This document shows, one piece after another, positions 1 through 12,325 of a DNA stretch of 64,000 nucleotides. The stretch is taken from the NCBI GenBank assembly GCA_905250075.1, contig CAJNOP010000419.1:62001-126000 (forward strand), read 5' to 3'. Every line of letters begins with the position of its first letter. Positions within the stretch are counted from its first letter, which is position 1. The notes below the pieces were generated by a model, which had not been told where the DNA came from, made no database searches, and worked only from the letters and a program-made list of their open reading frames with translations. A program made the translations under genes and the position numbers. The stretch comes from Rotaria sp. Silwood1 (Eukaryota; Rotifera; Eurotatoria; Philodinida; Philodinidae).

Positions 1-1
1 T

Positions 2-1150
2 CATCGAGAAAAAGACACTGGTGCATTTTTAGGCCGTCGAATTATAAGAACATTACGATCATTAAAAAATGATTTAAATGAATTTTTAACAATATTTACT
101 GCAAAATCATATCCAGATATGTATAAATATGCTTTTTCATTAGTAAATCTATTTGATCGTGTTAGTGATCCAGAAAAAGCAATATTTCGTCTTATAAATA
201 AATTTGCTATTCATTATTCAAGTAATCATCGAACAGTCGAAACATTTGCATATGATCATTTATCTTTAATAGAAAGACATATAACAATAAAAACAAATGA
301 ACATGATCCACTTATTCGTGGTATTAATCATAGTTTAAAAGCTGGTGGAAAACGTCTTCGACCATTAATGCTTCTTATGGTTGCACAAATCTACAATATT
401 GATATTGAACGTGTAATACCTCTTGCACGAGCTATTGAATATCTTCATACAAGTAGTTTGATATTTGATGATTTGCCGGCACAAGATAATGCACCACTAA
501 GACGAGGTCAACCAACACTTCATATGCCTATTGAAAGTGATAATGATGAAATACCCCCATCATTAACTGAAGGACGAGCTCAATTAGCTGCTATTAATTT
601 AATTGCACATGCAATTCGATTAGTTACTGTTGATCTTAGGCAACAAGGTTTTTCATATGAAAGTATTAATCGAGTTACTGCTGAAATGTCAGAATCAATG
701 GATGCACTTTGTCATGGACAATTTCTCGATTTACAAGCAGCAAGAATGAAAAAATCCTTAACTATTCATGAACTTGATCATATTGCTGAATTAAAAACTG
801 GTAAAGCTATTGAAATCGCTCTTATCTGTCCAGTTATACTTGCCGAACAAGATAAATCTCTAAATGTCCCATTAGAACGTCTTCGTGAATTGGGTAAATT
901 AATGGGAATTTTATTTCAAATGAAAGATGATTTACTTGATGTTGAAGGTAATATAGATGAAACTGGAAAATTAACAAATATCGATCTACAAAATCAAACA
1001 ATTACCTATGTTAGTTTGTTAGGTATTGAGAAAACTCGAAAACGTATTGATACGAAAAGAAAACAAGCCGAATTTATTCTTGATAGTTTATGGCCACAAG
1101 CAGGAACTATGCGTGATGTTATTAGACATATATGTGAACGGAAAAAATAA
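2..1150 (+). CDS. Polyprenyl diphosphate synthase (GGPP/FPP type), 5' truncated by window edge
   Basis: The frame is open from base 2, so the gene starts outside the window; the first in-window ATG at 119 is probably internal. The trans-prenyltransferase fold is clear from the substrate-binding GGKRLRP motif, the first Asp-rich motif within FDDLPAQDNAPLRRG (DDxxxxD form), and the second Asp-rich motif QMKDDLLDVEG. Enzymes of this family condense isopentenyl diphosphate onto allylic diphosphates to make C15-C20 isoprenoids, using Mg2+ held by the two Asp clusters. The DDxxxxD spacing and the LPxxDNxxLRRG context resemble bacterial IspA/CrtE-type enzymes more than animal FPPS or GGPPS. About 110 residues precede the catalytic domain and I do not recognise them. 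No intron is visible in 1.15 kb, unlike neighbouring genes. The family call is firm; product chain length and bacterial origin are inference. Confidence 0.88.
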   Translation, partial: HREKDTGAFLGRRIIRTLRSLKNDLNEFLTIFTAKSYPDMYKYAFSLVNLFDRVSDPEKAIFRLINKFAIHYSSNHRTVETFAYDHLSLIERHITIKTNEHDPLIRGINHSLKAGGKRLRPLMLLMVAQIYNIDIERVIPLARAIEYLHTSSLIFDDLPAQDNAPLRRGQPTLHMPIESDNDEIPPSLTEGRAQLAAINLIAHAIRLVTVDLRQQGFSYESINRVTAEMSESMDALCHGQFLDLQAARMKKSLTIHELDHIAELKTGKAIEIALICPVILAEQDKSLNVPLERLRELGKLMGILFQMKDDLLDVEGNIDETGKLTNIDLQNQTITYVSLLGIEKTRKRIDTKRKQAEFILDSLWPQAGTMRDVIRHICERKK

Positions 1151-1855
1151 TATGTCAGATGAACTGTTATTATTCTTTTTAAAGTTTATTTATCGATCGT
1201 GGGGCATTTTTTTTAAACTTTATTTATAAATACATATGAGTCAAGAATTGACAATATTTATAAAAGATAATCAAGTAATTATCTTCAAGTGTGCAATCGC
1301 ATGAATTGTCAATGATTCTGCTTTTCACTTATTCTACATCGAAAGAGAATACACCTAGGTCTCGATTATATAAAATAATTCTTTTTTTTTCTGATAAATT
1401 CTTCTATGGAAACGATTATTTAGAAAAATATCTTAATACAGCGTCTATATCAGTTCGTTATGGACTAGTATCAAACTCTCTACCTATTATTGAACAAGAA
1501 ATGGAACGGAATATATACGATATCAGTGTTTGAATTCTGCATTATAATATTCAAAACAGACAATCAGTAACTATTCAAGCATACATAATGATAGATTCAT
1601 ATTCTTTTTTTCTTTTTACCGAAGTTAGTTTCAATTACTGTTATTCATAATTTCTTAACTGACAAAGTAAAGAAAATATGCAAGTATCTTCAAAGATGAC
1701 ATTATGACACATCGATAGATACAAGAGACAGGTCGTTGTGCACAGATAAAATTAATATTTCATGCATTATGAAACGATTACTTCTTTTTTCAAATATAAC
1801 CATATTAATACACTAGCGAGAACCCGTGCATACTGCACGACTGCTTTCTCCTTTA
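1151..1855. other. Gene-free spacer
   Basis: AT-rich sequence downstream of the prenyl synthase. Short open frames here show no family resemblance. Near the right end, around 1825-1840, a short palindrome (CGTGCA...TGCACG) stands at the start of the repeat-rich segment. Confidence 0.5.
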
Positions 1856-1860
1856 ATGTA

Positions 1861-2478
1861 TGACCTCAGACATTTAACCTTTCATCCGGTAAAATACATA
1901 CAGACACTCGATATTATGTATATATATAGGTTGCCCTACGACCTCATACTCTCATATCGCACATATTTTTATAGTCCATGCAGCCTTCGGCCTTAAATTC
2001 CTTGTAGCCTTATCTCCATATTGCCTTACTCCCTTCAGGGCCTATGCATATCACAATATAATAGCCCTTGGGAACCTATGAATACCCCCATAGGATAGCC
2101 CTTGAGGACCTATGGGTACGGCCATAGGATAGCCCTTGAGGACCTATGGGTACGGCCATAGGATAGTCCTTGAGGACCTATGGGTACCTCCATAGGATAG
2201 TCCTTGAGGACCTATGGGTACCCCCATAGAATGGCCCTTGAGGACCTATGGGTACCCTCATAGGATAGCTCTTGGGGATCTATGGGTACCCCCATAGGAT
2301 GGCTCTTAAGGACCTATGGGTACCCCCATAGGATAGCCCTTGAGGACCTATGGGTACCCCATAGAATAGCCCTTGGGGACCTATAAGTACCCCATTTAAT
2401 AGTCCCTGGAGATCTCCCCTTATAGCGTTATGTGACCTTTAACCTTTGACCCGGCACAGACAGACACACACTGAACAT
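1861..2478. repeat. Related direct repeats flanking the 34-bp array
   Basis: A segment near 1861-1915 (TGACCT...TTAACCTTT, then CCGG, then ACAGACAC, then ATTATAT) is matched by a shorter, diverged version at about 2430-2480. The two copies bracket the 34-bp array in the same orientation. This suggests that array and flanks are one composite unit, for example an element whose middle has expanded as a minisatellite. Confidence 0.4.
2062..2411. repeat. 34-bp tandem array, about 10 copies
   Basis: Units of 34 bp follow head to tail, with a core reading CCTATGGGTACCCCCATAGG followed by ATAGCCCTTGAGGA. Each unit contains a self-complementary stretch (CCTATGGG / CCCATAGG), so every copy could form a small hairpin. 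Copies differ by a few substitutions and the last ones are diverged. The array is much richer in G+C than its surroundings. There are no spacers between copies, which rules out a CRISPR-like arrangement. The function is unknown; a minisatellite or the interior of a mobile element are both possible. Confidence 0.85.
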
Positions 2479-2822
2479 TATATGGGCGTGGGCAACCGAC
2501 TTGGTACCCCATTTTGAGACAGTCCTATTATAAGGATAAAACATACTATTGTTCGGGTCATATAAGAGAGGATCCTAGATAACCCTGGATTGGTCCGAAC
2601 AACATCATGTTTTATCCGTACAATAGTTGAGAAAAGCTGCGAGCTTATCAGGTGAGTTGGTAGCTTTTCTCTACTATTCTACGGATAAAACATGATGTTG
2701 TTCGGGCCAATCCAGGGTTATCTAGGATCCTCTCTTATATGACCCGAACAATAGTATGTTTTATCCTTACAATAGGACTGTATCAAAATGGGATACCAAG
2801 TCGGTTGCCCACGCCCATATAT
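2479..2822. mobile_element. Foldback / palindromic element, near-perfect inverted arms
   Basis: The left arm (2479-2638) and right arm (2662-2822) are reverse complements over about 160 bp with only a few mismatches, separated by a 23-bp loop. The termini read TATATGGGCGTGGGCAACC on the left and its complement on the right. No open reading frame is present. The structure is that of a non-autonomous foldback element or a MITE made of two fused terminal inverted repeats. It lies immediately next to the 34-bp array. A target-site duplication is not clear, although the flanks are TA-rich. Confidence 0.8.
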
Positions 2823-5800
2823 ATAGATATCAAATAGATATAGCTACTCAGATAGAATAATTCTAGACTCGGATCCTATGAATTCTCCGAATAATTTAAT
2901 GTTTTTCGACAAGAATCCGGCAACTTCCGATAGAATCCTGTCGGAAATATTGGAAACCCTTGGTATCGAATTCCGATAATAAATTGTCGGATGTTAGTTC
3001 CAATGATTTCCGATAATTAGATACGACCGCAAGAAAACGTTGTATACACATAAAATCCGACGGGATTCTGTTGGATTTACATTTGGATAGTAGGGCTTTT
3101 TGATTCTCCTTCTTCCTTCCATTTCTCTTCCTCTCTTATTCCCTTATCTTGTTATTCAACACTCGAATATGATAATAAATGAAAGTAAAGTACGTTTCAA
3201 GCAGTTTATTTTCATCCATTTGTACATATCTAGATAATAATAAAACAGATAGTAATATTCTTTTAAATTTACAATCATGTCGATATTTCAATCATAAATC
3301 TAAATAAGATTATTTAAAAAAAACTTGTATTTCCACTCATTTTTTATTTGACTTACCATCATTTCTAAGCTTCGACTAATCAATCTGGATAAAAAATAAG
3401 GTGATATAAGTTTATTTTCTGTTGATTCTAGAATTGAAATATTAAACGGTAAAGTGTAAAAACAATTAAGAAAATGTAAATTATTTATGTAAACCTAATA
3501 CGACATTTCATCGTTACATAGTACATCTAAGCAAAGAATACAAAAAATGATAATATCCGAACTTATCATTAAATTCACACGTGGAATACTAAAGCTAGAT
3601 AAATAAAAAATGAAAAATAAAATAAAACGATTTTCTTTATAGCAATTTTTACCGGAAAAGGTTGTACTTTGAAACCTCATAAAGATTATAAAGCAAATCA
3701 AAATATTTGTTTGACCCTACCGCCATATCATATGGTGAAATGATAAAATGAATTCAAAAAGAATAGATGGCATGCAGTAATCACTGAATTTACATGCCAC
3801 ATAAAAAATCTAAATGAAATATATCAAGAGAAAAATTAGATTTTATTTTAACTTATTACTTAATTTAAACTTGGACAGTAAATCTGAATAAAAATGAAGA
3901 TGTGAAATATGAAAACAACTAACTTTCAAAGTTCGATTGATTGTTTAGTAAAATAGGAAACATCCTTTTGTATTAAATGACATCATATTGAGTCTAAAAG
4001 TCCACAATGAATGCTATTTATATTACCACGTTATATAGTCACTTTTTTATTAGCTTCGTCAGAATTAGATACATTTTATTTATCTTGAATGAAAATGGCT
4101 TCGTTTCTTCATAAAAGCTAGAAAATATTTTAAATGTTTTTATAATCATGAGAAAAAGCGAAATTATATACTTTATTACTGTTGAATTTCATTGGATACG
4201 ACGAATGTCCACTGTCGGATATTATCGGATACTATCAACAGAATCCGAAAAAAACCAATATAAGGAAACTGTCGGAAACTGAAGGATATTCATGATTTCC
4301 TATAGTCGGATATAATGAAATGCCGACTATCTGATATTGTTGGATAGTTGAGGGATTCAATAAGAACCCATATAGTGAATTTCACCTAGGTAGCATATAC
4401 AACTTCTATCACGCCGATGATAAAAATTAATAATGTGGATAAAAGTATACTTGGTTCGTCGAAAGAACAAAAACTTTGTGGAAATAGTACTGACCATAAA
4501 GATTAAGAATTGAATAAATATTCTTTATGCTACTAATTTACATGTCAACATAGAATAAAATTGATTAAGCAGCTCATTGTAACAATCAAAAGTAGAACTT
4601 TTACAGTTTTTAAAAGACTTTTCTGCGGTAGTGTTCGTAAATGAAATACTAAATTTCTGTCGACATCATTAAGATGTCAATTGTTAGAAAACTGTATAGA
4701 TTTTTACTGTCTATCAACCAAAAATTGTGAGAAGACATGCAAAACGATTAACAATCTGAGTTGATTGTGTATTATGACCAAGTATAACAAGAATAACATC
4801 TATGTATAGACAAAAAAAAGTAAATGCACAAAAACTGTAAGTCGAGAAACTATCATAATTTGACTAGTTTCTTGAATGTGAACACTTGCAACGACAGATC
4901 CGTTTTTTATACTGTGCGTCTTGTCGTCTTTCTGTTCTCATAGGTTCTATAGAGATTTAAAAAACGATCTTCATCAAAAACAGTATTATTATTTTATTTA
5001 TCTGTAAAACTGTATCAAGTTACAGAATCATCAGTCAACTGTGATTTACCAGCGTTATTCTCGAAACCGACAGAAACCAACAGCATTCAGACGTAAGTGC
5101 ATCTATATATGGACAGTTTATTCCAAACAAAATAAGTTACCTGGAGTTTTTAGACTAGCGTGGATTAGAATTAACATAACATTTTCGAAAAAGACAGACT
5201 AGTCTTCACATGCATAGATGATACACTAGACAAGTCCTGGCTACCATTGAAGACATTTCACACTAGTGGAGTCGCTCGTCTTCGATGGGTTTCAAATCGC
5301 CTAGTAGATGAAGACGCGTCACTTTGCTACTCACACTGTTTAAACTGACGTTAGTCTATCGTTAAGTCATGATCTGTTGTCAGATAAATCGTCAGATATT
5401 AAATACTGTCGAGTCGAATGTTCGAATTAACATTTCATCTTCTTCTTTTTTGTTCTACGGACTAGTCTGGATGGAGAAGATAGACAAAACGAACTAAACA
5501 TGGCGGGATTCAAAGACTATGAGGATTAATCTAAACCTGATTAAAGGACATTTCTTCTAAGGACTACTACTCATGACAAATGTGTAAAACGTTTTAGACT
5601 AGACATGACGGCTATTACGAAACATTTCAGACTAGTTATGTCGGCTATCTACACTTATTTTTTGCTCACTTGAGATTATACTATTAAGTCTTTCATGTTC
5701 CATTGGATGTTCTACCGTGAATTCGAAACGTTTTGTGATTAAGAACTATATTGTAAACATAATTCATCTGATGTAAATAATAAATTTGTAAAATAAAATG

Positions 5801-6022
5801 CGGTTTTTGTTTATTTGGACTGCTTATAGCTTTTGATACAACAAACATATACATAGCAAGAAGGATGAACAAAAGAGTGATGAAGTGAAATCAGAATTAG
5901 AAATAAATTTTCATGAAAGTAAAAATGAACAGAAAAGATTAAAAAAAAAAGCAAAATTTGGATGGTCGAAAGAAATATTCCACTGTTCAGAATGATAGAT
6001 AAAGGAAGAGTACGAAGAAAGA
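2823..6022. other. 3.2 kb gene-free region with degenerate repeat motifs
   Basis: No convincing coding potential on either strand. Two blocks, roughly 2865-3075 and 4195-4370, are dense in TCGGA/TCCGA motifs in both orientations and may be diverged ends of one old element. A third block, about 5150-5650, repeats variants of AGACTAGT/GACTAGAC. The rest is AT-rich with no recognisable feature. Confidence 0.5.
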
Positions 6023-8261
<2,239 letters not shown>

Positions 8262-9748
8262 ATTTGTTTAATAGAAATAACAGGAATGGTTTTATTTACA
8301 TGTAATTCTAAAAAAGACAGCGTATATATTTTTACTCGTAGATGTATAGTTAATGAATGTTGAGAACAAAAAAAATCTTTTTTTAATGTTGTATTTAAAT
8401 TCGATGATTAACTCATATGAGGACTACCAGTTATAAAGCTTATTATTAACCAATTGATAATGAAAAAAAAAACAAGTATTTTCATAGTATTTCAATAGAT
8501 TATTAAGCCGCCGTTGTGTAACGAATTTATTTTAAAGAATATTAAAGGAAAAGGAAAAAAAGTGAGCGTAGTAGTAGTCCAATTCTGTTTGATATATCTG
8601 AAGTTTATGAGTCGTCTATAATGTGACCCTTTTTTTTCTTGTCCTATTCTGGTCTCGATACTGTCTACTCTATTTAAAAGTAAATGAAAATTGACCTAGG
8701 TAAAGAACAAAGAGAAAAAACGAGGGAGTAAAGTTACATTTCAATGGTGATTATTTAAACTACATAGGAGATGAAAAGATCTAAATAGATCATGAATTCC
8801 ATTTTAAATTAGAAAAAAATATATTGCTAATCAACTTCAAAATAAGGACATCATTAATTCATCAAAGATAATTAATCCTTGATTACCATAGATAAAAGTA
8901 TATTAAAATAGTTTCAAAATTTGTTTTTACAATCGGTTATATTTTTGGTTGAACATAATACATATCATTACACTAACTAATTCATTGTGTTTTTAAGTGA
9001 ATTATAAACTGTATGCATTTGTAAAAAAACAAAAAAGCCTATTAAGATAGACTCAAAAATTGTTTGAGCGAAAGAAAAAAAATGTAAGTAAATATTATAG
9101 AGAAGTGATGAGTCATATAGTAAAATTGTTTGCTTGACAATCAGAATACAAGCAAATACGCATGCACACTAAGAGATTTTTTTTAATGGTTAATGGCCAA
9201 AGCCAGTATGTGTATACGTTTGATGAATATATCTGATGAACCATAGGAACTTATTTAAATGTGATTTAGTTTTATATTTCAGTTGTAATTCAAAGTATAT
9301 TTGGAATTCTTTTCAGTACAATCGGAAAATATTGATTCAATAGATGGCGTCAGACATTTGTATATTATATGACAATTTTCCGTAGATCATTCAAAAATAT
9401 AATGTTTTAAGTTGCTTTGAAAGAAATACTTCTGACTAAGTTCCTTCTTAATTAACAGAAATATGCGCATCTCGAAGTATGAACATAATATGGAAATTAA
9501 CACACTATTATTTAACATATTGCAGTGCACTATCAGCCGCAGCGAAAGTAAAGGTATGAGAAGGATTGTAAATCTCATTCATCGAAAGTTTTTTATTATT
9601 ATCAGCTAAAAAATGTAGCAAGATGTTTTTAATTCTATACGATCGCTTCGCGAAATTTTTAGACATTTTTTTCCTTGCCTATATAAAATTTGATCTTATA
9701 TTTATTGTATATGATGTTAATTTCTAATACTTCCCTGATGTTATAGAA
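8262..9748. other. Upstream spacer of kinesin light chain
   Basis: About 1.5 kb of AT-rich sequence with poly-A and poly-T runs upstream of the KLC start codon. It should contain the promoter, but I see no motif I can name. There are no coding signals beyond short random frames. Confidence 0.4.
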
Positions 9749-10560
9749 ATGACTATTTTGAACGTTTGTTCTACTATCATTGTACAGACTACTTTCTTCC
9801 GCAGTGAATTCATAAACACTCGTCTCGACTATCTACATTCATGCGGTGCTTTATTGGTGAACATTAAGCCATTAAAAGCTACTTGTACTAAATGTTATAT
9901 TGATTTCGCTGACTTCTACAATTTTGATTGTAAAGATGCTAATTTTAAAGAATCATCCTTGGAAAAAAGTCATTTTGTCCAAAGTTCAATTATGCTAATC
10001 TCTCTTCCTATGCAAGTCTATTTTTTGAGCGAACTTCTCTAATATTTATCTAATTAAAAGAAATTTTCAAGATGTATAATTAAGATTTTCCCATTGTTCT
10101 ACCAGGTTTTATGGAGATACGATATTCACTAAAGAGAAACTCTTCGAAACTTGCTTCGTCGAATCGAAATTAAAGATGTCGATTTTCTCAATAGTACCGA
10201 TATGACGCTTACTATTTATTTCATGCTCTATGAGGTACTGCACAATTTGATAGAATTATTATATTTATGGCTACTTTCTCATTAGGTTCTATGAAGAAAG
10301 TGTTCATTTTGATTGATCAACTATTTAATAAAGTGTCAATTTGAGGTGCGATGTCACTTGTAATAAAACATTACGGAACAGCGATTGGTAAATATTTATA
10401 CTAGATACAATCGTCATTTCACCAAAACATGACTTTTCGAAAGATTGTTTATGTATCAATCAAATTAACAATTCTGGTTTCTTGTCTTAAAAATTCAATT
10501 TGACAAGATATAAATCATGAGTATCCGTTAAGCTTATTATATTTGTCTTGACAGCACATG
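9749..10560 (+). pseudogene. Decayed pentapeptide-repeat ORF
   Basis: The frame beginning at ATG 9749 reads, near its end, a run with the A(D/N)xxF periodicity of pentapeptide repeats (for example DFADFYNFDCKDANFKES). The pattern then continues in a shifted frame (NYANLSSYASLFFERTSL) and again after stops near 10290-10370 (VHFD, STI, VNLRCDVTC). At least two frameshifts and several in-frame stops interrupt it, so it is a relic. Pentapeptide repeats fold as right-handed quadrilateral beta-helices. Expanded families of such proteins in bdelloid rotifers are something I recall rather than see. An AG acceptor-like site lies just before the ATG. Confidence 0.5.
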
Positions 10561-12325
10561 TTGATGTGCATTAGAAATGATGATGGCTGTTTTTTTTAAC
10601 TCGACCTGTTTGAGACAGGAGCAAGTTCGTCTGACGAGTGGAGTAATTTTTTTCTCATGAACTCGTGGACTACCTTACAAGTAGAATAGTCATTAACCTG
10701 TGATGAAGTATTCGTGAGTTAATACAAATTCGTTAATTTTTCTTTTTATTGACACATTCATGTTTTCAATTATTTGCGAAACTAAGATTTTTATAATAGA
10801 AACATTTTCTTTTACTTCCTAGCTAGTATAAACATAAATATTACAAAATTTCAATTAAACTTCATGACACCAAATATTGAAGTAAAAATAATCATATATA
10901 CAATGTTAATATAGTAGATACCACTTCGAATAGGATAATAATAACGATACATGTACAAAAAAATCGAAAAACAAATAGATTACTTATTTTTAATTCTTAT
11001 TTTTTTTACATTAAATAAACTCATAACATATCATTTGCAAAATTTCATTTTTCACATGTATGAGTGTGGGTGTGGCTTTTTGACTGAATCCGTAAAAGAA
11101 AAGCTATACACTTCACACCGACAACCAAAGTGCAATTATGTGTAAATGCGTCAAAATAAGTAGGTGAATGACTGACTAGAACAAAGATGTAGTGAGACTA
11201 AATAATAGAAAGAATGTAGGCGATGAAGAACGACAGAAATCGTTAAAAGCAACAAATTCAGCAGAGGAACGAAGAAATGTTATGAATAGTGAACGGAACT
11301 ATATACAGAATGAAGGATGAAAAGAAAATTTTGTGAACGACTTCAACTCACGGGTACATATAAAAAAATAAGCCGACCCGTAAAACGTGTAAATTATTAA
11401 AATATTTAGCCCGTGAGCTCATGACATGTCAAAGGTTCAAGCCATCCCCACAGACCACAGGTCGGACGGGTTGAATCAAGATAGACTAGCTCCGTTAATA
11501 TCTCTGGTGCGCACGTATCTTTCATCCGTATTGATAATCATTATGATCGATTGATTTCTATTGGCAATTTCACTTAAGGTAAAACAACGTTCGTTTCTAA
11601 CAAATCAGCAATCTGTCTTTCTTTCAGCATTCGACTTTCATCACGAGTATCATTACGCGTGTCTCAACTGAAAATAACAGTGGAACTTCCTGTCTATGGA
11701 TGATATGATAATAAAGAACTCATAGTTGAGATGACGTGAAAGATTCTTTGACATTTTAATTCAGCAAATTTAATAATTTTTTTGTTGTACATTAGATAAA
11801 TTTTGAAACAAAATGAAAACCTGTATAAATTGTATATATTCTACAAGTTAAATACAAGGTCATCATGAAATTCAGTATAATTTCTATCTACGATAAAATA
11901 AGAAGTACTCTAGTAAGAATATTGTGTTCAGAGTTATTAAGAAATAATCTTACAAGTTGATAGTCTATATAATGGCATCTATTTGTATTTTATTTTTTCA
12001 TTAAAAAAAAATTGTTGAGGTCTATTCGCATAGCACATATTTTGCATAATGTTCGATATTAATCCATTTGTCACACAACTCTATCCATTACAATTCTTAT
12101 ATTGAGTCATATGTAAAATATCTTTGAAACTTTCATTTATCAAAAAACAAAAGAAAAATAAAATTGCAAACTGAATTTATTTTTAATAGATACCGGCTGA
12201 ATTCAATTAATACTTATTTAACAGATAATATAAATACATATTTATATACATCCAAAAAAAAAGTATTCTACATTTCTATAAAACTATTTTCTTCTTTTTC
12301 TTCTTCTTCATAAAAGTTTTTCTTT
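10561..12325. other. Gene-free spacer
   Basis: AT-rich sequence without coding signal. A short inverted repeat, CTCACGGG near 11347 and CCCGTGAG near 11410, encloses about 60 bp. Otherwise I see nothing. Confidence 0.4.

Noticed and set aside
1291..1533. 80-codon ORF after the prenyl synthase
   Set aside because: No motif or homology visible and the flanking sequence is non-coding in character.
2062..2411. CRISPR-like array
   Set aside because: The 34-bp units are contiguous without unique spacers, and the DNA is eukaryotic; it is a tandem repeat.
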